From contig MU401602.1 of the NCBI GenBank assembly GCA_022579005.1, forward strand, positions 1-64,000: DNA of 64,000 nt, written 5' to 3'. Shown here in pieces: positions 23,492 through 35,421 of the stretch. The notes below the pieces were generated by a model. That model had not been told where the DNA came from. It searched no databases and saw only the letters and a program-made list of their open reading frames with translations. Each line of letters begins with the position of its first letter. Position 1 is the stretch's first letter. Source of the DNA: Poronia punctata. Taxonomy: Eukaryota > Ascomycota > Sordariomycetes > Xylariales > Xylariaceae. The position numbers were made by a program, and so were the translations under genes.

Positions 23492-26400
23492 ATGATGGAC
23501 GAGGCTAGAAGGACCATGTCTCAACAACTGCCTGTCTCCTCCATTTCCGCTTCCAGCTCCACAGCCCTTGCTACATCACCTCCCTCGTCCGCCCATCGAA
23601 CGACGACACCCATCGCCAATATCATCAACACTACGACATCCCCTCCGCCGCCACGTCCTTCGACCTCGCCTTCTTCTGCCGCCGTTGCTGTTGTCGGTGC
23701 CGTTCCTCCTCGCACACCTTCCCATGCCGCCCCGTCTCATCTAGCTCCGGCCTCGTCTGCTCACCAACCTATCGACGCAGCCGCCATTACGGGACACGAT
23801 AACAGTAACGTAAATAACAATAGCACCCATACCAGAAGTCATAGTTCCGGGCCGCAACATAAACGGGTCTACCAGGCATGTATTCCTTGTCGGCGGCGCA
23901 AGGTTCGTTGCGACCTAGGCAGCGTCGATAATCCTCATGATCCCCCTTGTGGGCGTTGCCGCCGAGAAAGCAAAGAATGCTTCTTCAGCGCTACCCGCCG
24001 CAAGCGCAAGAATGAAGAGGACGCCGACGAAGTTCAGGACGAGTACATCATTCGCAACGGCCGAAAGCGACACTATCTTGATGGCACCCCTCCTGTTCAG
24101 GCCGAGGAGGATCGCAAAGTCTTCAATAGCGTCCCTCTGACGCCCGGCGCCCCTTCATCTAGGCAGCAATCTGTGAGACGGACCGACGCGGCACAGGATC
24201 ATGTCACAGATGGGCATTTGCGCCGCACCAGCTATCCAGAGTCGACTGAAGACTCGAATGCCCAGATGGAGAACCTCGAGGCCCAAAACGTGATGAGGAA
24301 AGGGGTTTACGGGACGCACGATGCTCTTGATCTTCTGTACAAGGCTGCAACCGACAGGTACGAGCATTTTTCCAAATGTGTGGCGATACCCCTGTACTCG
24401 TCATGCCTATACTCCAGTCCTTTCCTTTTCTCCTGCTTTCGTCTCGGTTTAGTTTTTTCTCTCCCAATCCACATTTCAGCTCTGACATTCTGCTCACGAC
24501 CACAGTAGTCCGCACTCCATGCAAGTTCGTGAAGAAGCCGCACGTGCTGCGACAATCACACCAGCCATCATTCAGCCATCCCTGGCGGCCATTCCTAATC
24601 GTGAAACTCCTCGCACGCAGACATCTACCTTTGGCGGGCGGCCCCCAGCCCGCGTCCCCGCAAAACCTGCTGATCCAATAGATCCCCGTCTATTGCCCTC
24701 TAATGCCGCTGATGAGAAAGCCGAGGTTGAGGCCCGCTTAAGTGTTGAGCACGAGCCCGGCTACCAGGACGCTCTGGAGGCATGGGCCAGGTTCAGATTT
24801 GTTAGGGCCGGTTGGTTCACTAAAGAGGAGGCCGTCAAATATATCGTGTAGTAAGTCGACACACTAGGGAGACAGGATTTCTCATCAATCACATCACTAA
24901 GAAGCAATGTGTAACTGACACGCGGCCGGTTGTCTCCAGCTACTATGAATATCTATCTCCTATGACACCAGTGTCGCCGCCGACATTTCGCAGTCCTGCC
25001 TCTCACATCACTCTTCTCACCGAGGAGCCCATCCTCGCCGTTACATTGCTCACGATCGCCTCGCGCTACTACAGCATTCGCACCACCGGCGGTCATTGTC
25101 GGTCTCACGCCATACACGAAGAGCTATGGCGGTACCTACGAAGGATGGTGGAGAGATGTCTATGGGGCCAGGAGGCTTTCGGTGGAGGTTTCTGTGGATC
25201 CGGCGCTGATGAATCGCAGACATCTAGTACTGCCCCTTGGCGGGGGTTGCGGAAAGGCAGTCTTCGAACTCTCGGGACCATCGAGTCGCTAATGATCCTG
25301 ACCGAGTGGCATCCACGAGCGCTTCATTTTCCGCCCGAGGAGGCCATCGATGAGCTCATGCTTCCCTCGCGGAAACCGCGTATCGTTGACCACGTCGATG
25401 ACGACATAGCACCCAGGCCCGGTGGTAACGTGGGCGGCCAAAGGATCGAGAGCTGGCTAGAACCCGCTTGGAGGAGTGATCGCATGTGCTGGATGTTGCT
25501 CAGCAATGCATTGGGGCTGGCTTATGAACTGGGGGTCTTCGACGACATCGACGAGCTGCTAGCCACCAACACAATCACGCGGCCCGAGTACGAAGACGAG
25601 GCTTACAGGCTTCGTGCGATGCGCATCAAGCGCCTTCTTCTGATTTACCTCACACAGTTAGCCGGTCGCCTGGGCTGGACGAATATGGTTCCAGAGAGCA
25701 TCAGGAAGAGCGACCCAGTATTCTCTAATAGGCGCCCAACGACGCACGAGGGAATGACACCAGGGACAAATGCGTCTGGACTCTCGACCACTTTTAGCTA
25801 CGTGCCCGATGTAGAGCTCGACGATCAGATCATCCAGTGCTGGGTCGGAGTTAGCAACGCGATGCAGCTGGGCAATGATAGAATATTCCGGTCCCGGAAA
25901 CACACGACCGACATCATCCAAAGCGGTAGCTACACGAAGCTGCTAAAGGACTTTCAGCCCATCCTCAAGGAGTGGTGGCAAGAATTCGAAAGATTCCGCC
26001 TTCCCGAGTTCACCCGTCATATCCTGACGATAGAGTACGAGTATGTGCGCATCTACGTCAACTCGCTGGCACTGCAGGCCGTGGTGGAAAGATGCACGAC
26101 CAACGCAACAGGGGCGTCGTCCGGCGGTGACGGTCCCGGCGGGGCACGAAGCGCCAATGGAAATGCCGAGCTGTCACCGCAAACCCAAAACTACCTGGGC
26201 AACCTGCCTATTGGTCACCTGGGCCGGTTCGGGGCCGAGGACCAGGAGTATGTCAAGGAGGTGGTTTCGGGGTGCCGGAATCTCCTGGGCACGGTCGTGG
26301 ACGGGTTATTCAAGGGCGGCTACCTTAAGCATGCGCCGGTGCGTACATATTTCCGAATCATCAGCGGGGCCATGTTCCTCCTCAAGACGTTTGCGTTGGG

Positions 26401-26890
26401 TGCGCCCAAGTCGGATGTGGAGACGAGTATTAGCCTCCTGGACCGGACGGTGCACGCGCTGCGGACGTGCGTGGTGGACGACATCCACCTCGGCACGCGG
26501 TTTGGCGATTTGCTAGAATCGCTGACAACGCGGCTTCGAGATCGTTTTAAGTTTGCAGCTACGAATGCCGCCGCTGAAGGCAAGCCCCCGGTTCCCAACG
26601 GGCATGGGGTCAAGTCTGGCCAGAGTCACAACCACAACGGCCACGGGAATCTCGTCGGGTTGGAGAACGGGTATACGGCCCATTCAACCAGATTCAGGGA
26701 TGGGCTTGCGGTACCAGGTATGTCAATTCATGTCCAACAGCATCTCTTCTTTTCTCTCTCTCTTTCTCTCTCTCTCCTTCTCTCTCTCTTTATCTCTCTC
26801 TCCTTCTCTCTCTCTCTTTCTCTCTCTCTCTTTCTCTCTCTCTCCTTCTTTCTCTCTCTCTCTTTCTCTCTCTCTCCTTCTCTCTCTCTT

Positions 26891-26935
<45 letters not shown>

Positions 26936-27338
26936 TTATAAATATATTTACTTTTCGCTAACCGCGCGGCGGGTTCCCTCGCAAATAGAACGCACTTCTA
27001 CTCCGTCGGGAAACATATCCGCAACCCCTTTCGACCTGTCTTCTGGGAACTTCCCCTTTGCCGTGAACCCTACTTCCATGTTCGGCCAGATGAACCAGGG
27101 GCCAGGAAATGGTGTGTTAGATACTACAGGTCTCAGTGACCCTGTTTTCGAAGCAGGGGCCGACTGGTCTGATGAAATGTGGTACCTTCCTCCCGGCGCC
27201 GGTCTGTTCCAGAATGTCGGGGAGAATTCCAACGTAACCATGACGGACCAGGGCGTCAATGTAGGCGGCGTAGACCTACTAGAATTCATGGCTATGGACC
27301 CGCCAAATTACAACAACCTCGACACGTCGGGATACTAG
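23492..27338 (+). CDS. Zn2Cys6 transcription factor, Aro80-like
   Basis: This is a nuclear fungal regulator of 1112 residues in four exons: 23492-24357, 24506-24850, 24940-26717 and 26989-27338. A long Ser/Thr/Ala/Pro-rich N-terminus is followed by a binuclear zinc cluster at about 130-163 with cysteines at 130, 133, 140, 153, 156 and 163 (C-x2-C-x6-C-x12-C-x2-C-x6-C). The twelve-residue middle loop ([12 protein letters not shown]) and the flanking [15 protein letters not shown] resemble Aro80, the activator of aromatic amino acid catabolism genes in yeast. The regulated pathway here is therefore an inference. The middle region (about 370-800) is the usual fungal-specific TF domain. The C-terminus is acidic and Asn/Gly-rich, plausible as an activation domain. 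Intron 3 is almost pure CT repeat; reading through it would give a false Ser/Leu run. Confidence 0.88.
26743..26936 (+). repeat. CT-rich microsatellite inside intron 3 of the Zn2Cys6 gene
   Basis: About 190 bases consist almost only of C and T, in interrupted (TC)n and TTTCTC units. The tract lies between the donor GTATGT at 26718 and the acceptor ATAG ending at 26988, with a branch-like GCTAAC at about 26957. It makes up most of the intron. A polypyrimidine tract this long may help acceptor recognition, but simple slippage expansion also explains it. Confidence 0.93.
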
Positions 27339-28237
27339 AACACGGCTGTTAGACACTGAGACATGCGACGGAGTTATTCAGTTCCTGGACTCTAGCGAGC
27401 GATGCAAATTGAAACGAGCAGTCTTCCATTTGACCCGCGTAGCAAAAAGGCGGGAGCGGCATCACGGGAACGGGAGCCGGGGTTTAGGATTGGTATGTCG
27501 GGCAGCACACCCCCTTCTTTTTGGGTGGATTGGTGGTGACGGCTTGGTCACCAACTTTGATATAGGAGGAAATAAGTTTACTGTCTGACGCGCTACGAGC
27601 TATGGCTGAAAATTATATGCGGATATCCTAACCACAAGGTTTTCGATAGGCAATTATCTTAGCGTTTGTATGTTAGCGACGGTAATTGTCAATATTGGTA
27701 GTATAGGTAGCGTTTACACGCAAGTAGCATCATCAGCGAAAGATGGAATTGAAAATGTGTTTTTTTATCCATAATGGACGCTTGCCTGGCCCATGGTCGG
27801 TGACGCGGCCCCCGACCATGTTTGGATAACCGGGCCAGTCCAGTCGGATGACTACCATTCAATCCGAACCTCCAATGATTGGGGTTGCCGTCCCAAGCGC
27901 GCCAGCGGGCTTCGTGGTCCGAAATTGGCTTGCAATGACCCATATCCGGGTATCGGTCACTACTATCTTGTGCATTTAATATCGCAAAAGCTTACAATTA
28001 ATTATACATATAATTCTGATTGCCCTGAGGGTATCTCTATAGATCCTCGGAAAGAGGACTTTACATCCATCTCGCGCCATATGCCATGGTTAGAGGTTTC
28101 AGATGGTGTAGCCAGCGCCTGTGAGCTCATATGCTCCAATCGTCTTTCCATGTCCTAATAAAGGGATATTTTTATACGTACAGTTGCACATTTCAGAACG
28201 CCGCCCGCTCCCTGAAGCAGGCCCTGATATGGCTGGG
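27339..28237. other. Convergent intergenic region
   Basis: This is the space between the stop of the Zn2Cys6 gene (plus strand) and the stop of the aspartic protease (minus strand). It should contain both 3' UTRs. Overlapping open frames at 27689-28158 have no recognisable product. I see nothing else. Confidence 0.45.
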
Positions 28238-29962
28238 TTAGAAAATTCGATTACTAAGAATGGAGGTGTACACTATGGCCCAGAAGGCCGCCCAGCTAAC
28301 AAGGTCTGCACGGATATGTGCCGAGGCCTTTGAGTCCGACTCATCCATCCCCGAAGCCGATCCCCAGTTGCCAGCGGGGGATAAGAGATCGGGGTGCTGA
28401 CAATCGCCCGTGGTGGCGGTGAAATTCGTATTTGCTGTTATCTCTCTCTCGTTCGAACCGCAGTTGGTATACTGGGCCAGATGGATCGCGCTGTTCGTCT
28501 GGTCAAATACGGCTGGGAAGAGGTTGTATAGATCAGTATGTTGCCCAAGCTCGACCTTTGTTACGGGATGGTGTATGAAACTATTTACCGTAAGCCGACC
28601 GTAACATGGTATCCCCTAAGAGGGAGAATTTAGTACTGGGACTGATGCCCAAAAAACACTCGACGCCGGCGTCGGTCAGCACTTCCCGAACCAACTCCCT
28701 GTAAGGAACGTGGATGGTGACGCCGTTGAAGCCGAAATCCAACATGCCTGGCTGGTTGTTGAGGTCACAATCTACCGTGTAGAATCCGAGCTCGTTGGCG
28801 GGCCCAGCACCAAAGTCCGCGGCGATGGTGTCGGCCAGCTCGGTAGGGAGGAGAGTGAGTGTCGAGCCGCTATCTAGGAATACGGTCATGGTCGTATTGA
28901 TGTACTCCACAGGCTCGCCACTCGGTGGTACCAGTGTCAAAGACGCCATATCGATCCAGCTGTCGGGGATACAAGGGTTAACCGAGAACGCAGATGCCAG
29001 ACTAGACAGGCCCGCGCTCATAGTAGAACAAAGGATGATGAAACGGTACCCATGATGGCATAGAGATACTTACTATCTCTGCACTCCGTCTGGTGAATGC
29101 TTGGCTGCTATTATGGGTTGAGTTTGGAGGGTGCCGGCGAACTTGGACGTGTCCAGGCCGCCGAATACGATGACACCTTCCTGCTCATCCTTGCTGCCGA
29201 GCGCGAGGCTGAAGGCCTTTGTGTTGGTGGCGCCTTGTGCTGCTAGTTGGTCGACCATGTTACGATAGCGAATCGTTATGTTCTCGCCGTGGCCGATACC
29301 CAATATACCGGCAAATTCGTCCACGGTCTCAATAGCAACCCCAAACTGCACGTCCTTCAAGATTGTATCTGGAGGCATGGGTCAGAAAGAACGGGGCAGA
29401 GAACCGACAAAGGCCGTGGATCCATACCTGTGCCCGCAAGGCCGATAGTGTCCGTCACATAGCGTATATAGGCACTCCCGATTCCATATTTCAGAATCTT
29501 GCCAGTCGTCAACTCTGCCGAGGTCGACGACGAGGAAGGGTCATACTGGCCCACTGCTCGGCAAAACCTCACCTCTGACATCCCTTTTAGATTCGAGCAA
29601 TCAGGATTTACCCAGAGCTCGAACGATCCGGTGTCCAGCTGCACATATACAGGCTGCGGCGGTGAGCCGATGTTTACTTTGGCTTGAGTTAGCTTCCCAA
29701 CACGGTCCAGCCCAACACAGGAGGAGATGGCTTATGGGCTCAACGTACATCGGGCGTAGTAGGCCACGTCAGCTCTCTTGGCTAGGGGCACGGTAGAGAC
29801 ATCTCTTTTGTTTTGGTAGACCTTGGAGAAGACCTGTTGGTTGGTGGAGTGGACGACAGGAAGCTTCACATAGCGATTGTTGCTCCGGTGCTCAGCGGTT
29901 AGGGCGTCGCCCCATCGAGCTGCTATAAGGAGACAGACGATGACGACAAGTCGGCGGCACAT
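28238..29962 (-). CDS. Secreted aspartic protease, yapsin/candidapepsin-like, probably GPI-anchored
   Basis: This is an A1-family aspartic endopeptidase of 488 residues in five exons on the minus strand: 29962-29749, 29682-29428, 29368-29074, 29016-28589 and 28512-28238. The N-terminus has a signal peptide (MCRRLVVIVCLLIAARWGDA) and a propeptide with Lys-Arg sites typical of kexin processing (NKRD, AKRA). The two catalytic motifs are QLDTGSFELWV (Asp 88) and FLDSGSTLTLLP (Asp 303). The last exon restores the conserved end of the fold (LRSAY, then AVFDQTNSAIHLAQY) and adds a Ser/Thr-rich stretch and a hydrophobic tail ending ILSNRIF, which looks like a GPI-attachment signal. Without that splice the frame stops early at 28581, just after RSAYGK. 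The likely site of action is the cell wall or plasma membrane, as for yapsins. Confidence 0.92.
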
Positions 29963-32906
29963 GCCTGGGGCGTAAGTGCTAGACTAGTAGTCGCACGATG
30001 TTTGGGCCCGCACGGGCGCACACGAGCTCCGTCGCGGCGGATATCGCTTCGGAACGGGCCGATAGGCGGGAAAACGGTCGGTCAAGACAGGGTAGGTAGG
30101 TAGCATGCAGCGATAGGTGGGCATAGCATGGCAGGAGCATACGACCCCTAAGAGATAGAACCGCCTTTCTTTACGATAGCTGAAAGGGCCAGGAGTATTA
30201 TGTGTAGGGCGTATAAGTTCAGGCCGAAATCAGATAAGACACCAAGGAGCAAAAAACGAGCGTGTAGGGTTGGAATATATAGGTCAACGTTGTCAGTTAG
30301 GGGATGCACTATTGTACGCAGGTATGCCTACATGTACGTCGGTCCGTAGTCCAGACAGGATCAAGACAGAGGGCAGTTATTTATTTCAAAGGGACCGAGT
30401 ATGTCAATACATACCTGTCTGCTGCGTACTCACCACCTGACCTAGGTTATCTACGAGTAGCGATGAACGGCCGGCCAGTCGGTCTTATTAGTCAATGAGC
30501 CCATACAGAAAGAGAAGAGGGGAGGAGAGGACCAAGCACAAGAACGAGCGCCAAGAGGGCGCAAAAGTGTTGGCATTTTCAAGTTCCAAGCAATAAGTGT
30601 CATGTTTTGTAATGACATGGCAACATGTGCTCTAGATAGCAGGCAATACTGAGCTCTTGGAACTCTTGGGTTCTCCGTAACATTCTCCGGGGAAACGCTA
30701 GGCTCTTGGATAATAAGGCAATCACAACAAAAAGGCAAGAAACGCAGCTGTGTGTGAACAACCGACAAGGATCCCGGGGTTGATTGCCTGCTTGGCCCAG
30801 CGTCCAAGTCATGCCGTTAACTGCACCAAGAGAGCAACGAGTTTCCAATAGAAATACTAGGTACGAGTACCTATTACTCGTATGTCCCTTATCCTGCCCC
30901 CTCTTGACACGCATTCTTGTCAGTACCTGCTCGTACCCAGACACCCAGAACTGACTGCCAGAGTCTGCGTGTCTGCCCAGTGGTTTGCTCATCGGCGGCT
31001 TGGTGCCAAGACTTTTAACATTAATCGCACTTTCCTGTCAGGCTATCATGAGCATGTGGTAAATCCCCATTATCTATCAAGTCATCTACACACTGTGTAG
31101 TATGTCTCTTGTCGTAGTTTTGTAGTTATACTGTATTAATCTGTTAGACTGTCATACTGTGCGATTACCAAGATCCATATTTTAGGTCAGAAATGCACGC
31201 TAGTAGTATTTGTGGGCATTATACGCGTAGACAATCAAACAAATTTCTCTCTGTCTGAGTATACACGTAGACCTGAACTTGTACACGCAGAAGGGGCCAT
31301 CTTGAGTTTTCTAGCCGGGGGCAGATCAAGACAAAACTTCCCTAGGTTAAGAAAGCATTTTATACTACCGTATCCCATCTGCCTACTTCTTATCTACCCT
31401 ACTTACCTATACATATATATGTAGACGGGGAAGTGTTTACATATATTAGTATTTGTTGGTATGATACCTATTGGTGTATGCATCTTAGCATGGGCACCTT
31501 ATCTACGAGCACGTACGAGTACATATACAAATACGTGTATAGTAGCGCCTACAGTAGGTTGTAGATAATAGGTAGCTGGGCGTTTGAACTTTGCCCAAGC
31601 CTATGGACAGAGAACGCTAATCACCGAGGCGAGAATGCCGGGCCGCGGGGTAATAAAAGCAATTCTCTTAAAAAGTAAGGTAATTACTTACCTACCTATT
31701 CGACTTTTACGTTAGTGCTTGGGTTCAAAGTGAAAGAAGTCCGGATTGGAAGTCGCCCATCGGGTTTATACGCCTATCCTGTGCAAAATACCCCAGCCTG
31801 CCTTCTATTTCATCGTTTATCATTGCCAGGTTTTATCTGTTCTGGGCCCAGGTACAAGTATAACTTAGGTACTCTTCACATGCAGAAATACCACTGGCAA
31901 GTATACAAAATCAACTTCCAGGCTGGGTCTACATTCTACACCTACACATACTCGTACATGCATCCGGGCTAACCTAGGTAGAACAACAATACTCATTGAT
32001 GAGAGGAATGCGAAGAGCCACTGACCTACGGCAGGATCCGCGTTTGGATCTCCTGCACGCTGCAAGGCAAGTGTTTCAGCTACCCTAACCTAGATCGACT
32101 CAGCTGTAGTTTCACAAGGCGCAGTTAGGGGGGGAAACAGCTGCATGCACACATACCTCTGCATACGAGCACATAGGTATGACACCAAGGTAGGCGCTAT
32201 CGTCAAACCTCCCGGCTCGTACGGCGTAGAGGCTCGGTATCCGCCGCCTTCGTTGTATGTAGGTATTACATCATGGTGTCTAACGAGGCACATCTAATAT
32301 TGGGCGCCAGATTACTTAGTTAGGAGGTAATACACCTACACGTACGGGTATGCATCCTTCAGTTTCAACACTTCTTGGTCTTCCAACAGTATGGATGTTT
32401 CAGGTTCACTCGTCAGGCAATAACCATAAGTGGATCGCACTCACCTGAAATATGTGTTACATACCACATCCGTTACAACCACATTGCCTCGCCGTATAGA
32501 CTCCAATGGCCCTTAGCAAAATTGTCCTATACATGCGTGTACACAACCGGGGACATCAAAGAAAGAAAGGAAATCCCGAGACCATGTGGTAGATGGCCTC
32601 TATTTGGGCATTTTGTTGTTTCGCTTCCGCTCTCACGACGTTATTTATGTGGACTGGAAGCAAACTTCAAACGACCGGAGTAGGTACTGTCCGATTGGAC
32701 CCACTAAACCAAATACCTACCTACATCCTAGTAACGAGACCTTTCTATTCCGCTCAGAGTAGATTGCTGCACGCAACTTGAAGCTCATCTTGCCTGGCTC
32801 GTCTTGGCTCTTGAAATACACATCTATAGGTGGACGGGATCAAGAGCCATTGGTTATTCTAAAACCCTATCCATCGTCCGCATCAACATCCGGCCTGAGG
32901 TCAAGA
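29963..32906. other. Long intergenic region between protease and Nudix gene
   Basis: About 2.9 kb lie between two divergent genes. No gene is supported; the open frames here (such as 30600-30992 on the minus strand) overlap each other and match no family known to me. The stretch is rich in TACCTA/TAGGTA words and contains TACGAGTA/TACTCGTA motifs at 30862, 30875, 31514 and 31949. The first two form a perfect 8-bp-arm hairpin (30862-30882). Confidence 0.5.
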
Positions 32907-33503
32907 ATGGCATCCGATCCATCACTCGCAGATACGACAGCCGAAGGAGTCGCTCTAACTGCTCCAGGGGCGCCCACCGTCTTCTCTTCGGGCCCTTCTG
33001 TCGCGCATTTAAGAGTGCCTTTGAAAACATACCTAGAGACGTCCAAGTTGCACGGTGCTATCGTTGGGACCTATGTGTTCGACAAGGCTGGCAGGGTACT
33101 ACTTGTGCAACGCGCCGCCCACGATTCTATGCCGCACCGGTGGGAGATACCAGGAGGCGGCGTGGACCGGGAAGATGAATCTATCCTGCACGCTGCGTTG
33201 AGAGAGCTATGGGAGGAGGCTGGCCTGCGTGCGCATTCTATCAAGGGGCTGGTCGGACCTGGGTACCACTTCTTATCCCCCCGGGGTTCTCCCTACTGCA
33301 AATTTAGCTTTATAGTCGAGGTTGAGGATTACAACGTGAAACTCGACCCGAACGAACATCAGGCTTTTTTATGGGTTACGGAGGAGGAGGCTGCGATCAA
33401 GAAGTGCGGTGACGTGGAGTTCTCCTACACAACGAGGAACCAGGAGGCTTCCATGCGGGAAGCGTTTAAAATCTATAAACAGGTGAACGGTGCTCAGATT
33501 TGA
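32907..33503 (+). CDS. Nudix hydrolase
   Basis: This is a single-exon gene of 198 residues. The Nudix box is intact at about 83-106: GGVDREDESILHAALRELWE followed by EAGL, matching G-x5-E-x7-R-E-U-x-E-E-x-G-U. The box binds Mg2+ and cleaves a nucleoside diphosphate linked to another moiety. The preceding GTYVFDKAGRVLLVQRAAH and the WEIPGGG entry are standard for the fold. The substrate cannot be told from sequence; an oxidised nucleotide, ADP-ribose or a dinucleotide are all possible. The first 45 residues are Ser/Ala/Thr-rich and could be a weak targeting or linker region. I chose the ATG at 32907 because it is the first in frame and has A at -3 and G at +4. There is no upstream in-frame ATG before a stop. 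Confidence 0.93.
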   Translation: MASDPSLADTTAEGVALTAPGAPTVFSSGPSVAHLRVPLKTYLETSKLHGAIVGTYVFDKAGRVLLVQRAAHDSMPHRWEIPGGGVDREDESILHAALRELWEEAGLRAHSIKGLVGPGYHFLSPRGSPYCKFSFIVEVEDYNVKLDPNEHQAFLWVTEEEAAIKKCGDVEFSYTTRNQEASMREAFKIYKQVNGAQI

Positions 33504-34469
33504 CTGTTTTGGTTCGCCTGGTTCTTGGGCGCATTTCCGAGCGTCGGCAACATACTACTATTGGGCAAAATAACTAGAAAGGTTCGGCACGAAGGGTTAG
33601 TTGGTGCGTCACCTGCTATGCATTCTGGATGTTAGCGTACGAGTCACGACAGACTTATGAGACATGATAGATACCTCGGAGTGCACGTGATGGAGCTTTC
33701 ACTCGGCTGTTAATGCCATACAGGTGCTAAAGTTTATGAGGTAGTTAACTAACTACCTAGTTGTCTAGTTTTTAAACCGTCATCTAAGCATTGCTCTAAT
33801 ACTAGAAGGCTGTTCTGATGCCTCAATTGCGTCAACAGCTAGTACCTAGGCCAATTGTGATACATTAGTGTATTGGAGTCTGCATATTCCAGCTCGAAAC
33901 CTAAGTGCCAGTTTTACATAGAGGATGACGGGGGGTATCACGTGATTTGGTTGTAGTGAAATTAACCTGCTTGTTGTAGCCTACAGATATAGTACCATGT
34001 ATATAAGGCACAAGTTGGTAACCTACATGTAGGTACGTACTATCTAGAAGGCTTACAACCTGTAAACGCCTTAGATATATATATAATAAATCTTTACAAG
34101 AAGGTATACGTAAGGTACGTTAGGTATGTAAGGCTAGAGGTAAAGTAGTTAGCGGTCAGTTTGGCCCTGTAAAAGTACCGCCACGGAGAAGCAAAGGTGG
34201 AATTGCAGGTGGTGCCACTGCTTGCTCGTGAAAATATCGGCTAAATCCCAATTAGGAAATAACCTACCTTGAACCGGTTCGAGCTCGGGACCTCTCAGCC
34301 TTTTGTAGCCTTTTGGATTGTCAAATCATAGGCCGCTGGCTCAGACCACTTGCAAATCCCTCGCTTTTGCGTATCCGTCATTTGACTTCGCACCCTTAGG
34401 CCCAAAGCAGTCCAACCCTCCAACCTTCAATCAGCAACCTCCAAACAATAGATTGTAATCAAAGTCGCT
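33504..34469. other. Intergenic and COX4 upstream region
   Basis: No gene is supported. A tRNA B-box-like word (GGTTCGAGCTC at about 34276) and an A-box-like word on the other strand do not form a cloverleaf. A pyrimidine- and CAA-rich leader directly precedes the COX4 start. Confidence 0.45.
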
Positions 34470-35421
34470 ATGTTTCTTCAACGGTCTGCCGTCGCCGCCG
34501 CTCGCCGGGCCGCCATTTCCCCTGTTGTCCGTCGCAGCTTCACCGCGTCCGCCCTTCGACGTAAGGCCTTCCCTAATCCCTGACGCCATAGCTGCGAACC
34601 CATATCACGGCCGATTTTCGATTGACGGACATTTGACTGTTCTAAGAGCTGACTTGACTCTGCGTGCACATAGGCGATGCCAAGAATGTCGAGCCCCATT
34701 CCACAGTCGGCCAGAAGATGAAGGCCTTCGAAGGTTCGTAGGACAAACCAAAAACAAGGGACTGGCTACGCATTATGCCTGGACTTTTTATGGGCTCGTA
34801 ATAGATGGCATCGCTAACGGGGGACGCACAATAACAGACATCAGGACCGAGGAAGACCTTGTTGGCCCTGGTGCCGCTCCCGGCACCATCCCCACCGATC
34901 TTGAGCAGGCCACCGGTCTGGAGCGGTTGGAAATTCTAGGAAAGATGCAAGGCGTGGATATCTTTGACATGAGACCCCTCGATTCGTCGCGGAAAGGTGC
35001 GATCCATACCGTGCATTGTTTGGCGCCTGGCCATGGACATGACGACTTACCAGTTGGCTAGGAACGATGGATAACCCTATCATGGTCAAGTCTGCCGGTG
35101 ATGAGCAGTACGCCGGCTGCACCGGCTCACCAGCCGACTCCCACATCGTTACTTGGCTCGGTGTATGTAGCTCCTTGCCAACCCACCCATTTACTGTTTA
35201 ATCCGCTAGGCTACCGGTAGCTACTGCTTATAGTATTGACGTGTAATTTCCCTGTCTAGATGTCCCGCGAGCGGCCGATGGAGCGCTGCCCCGAATGCGG
35301 CAGCGTCTACAAGATGGAGTACGTCGGACCCGAAGACGATGGGCACGGCCACCACGACCACCATCACGGCCCCGAGGAGCCCAAGACGTTCGCCGACTTC
35401 GTCAAGCCCCAATACTGGTAA
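34470..35421 (+). CDS. COX4: Cytochrome c oxidase subunit 4 (mammalian COX5B homologue)
   Basis: This is a nuclear-encoded, zinc-binding matrix-side subunit of respiratory complex IV. I read five exons: 34470-34560, 34674-34733, 34838-34996, 35062-35162 and 35260-35421, giving 190 residues. The N-terminus (MFLQRSAVAAARRAAISPVV, then RRSFTASALR) is Arg/Ala/Ser-rich without acids, a typical mitochondrial presequence. The mature part contains ATGLERLEILGKMQGVDIFD, then GTMDNPIMVKSAGDEQYAGC. The zinc site residues are visible: Cys of YAGCTG, His of SPADSH, and both Cys of CPECGSVYK. A His-rich insertion (GHGHHDHHHG) follows and the protein ends FVKPQYW. Intron donors include GTAAGG and GTATGT, and every junction restores family sequence. 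The gene is unlinked to other respiratory genes in the window. Confidence 0.96.

Noticed and set aside
26730..26940. Ser/Leu-repeat protein segments in two frames
   Set aside because: They are translations of the CT microsatellite in an intron; the splice sites on both sides restore a continuous protein.
30600..30992. 130-codon minus-strand frame
   Set aside because: It lacks recognisable features and overlaps other frames in a repeat-rich intergenic region.
32778..32906. Extension of the Nudix protein upstream of 32907
   Set aside because: The extension has no ATG (it opens with TTG) and looks like leader DNA; the ATG at 32907 has a good context.
34260..34355. Possible tRNA upstream of COX4 (GGTTCGAGCTC, and GTGGTCTGAGCC on the minus strand)
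   Set aside because: The box-like words are on opposite strands or badly spaced, and no cloverleaf closes.
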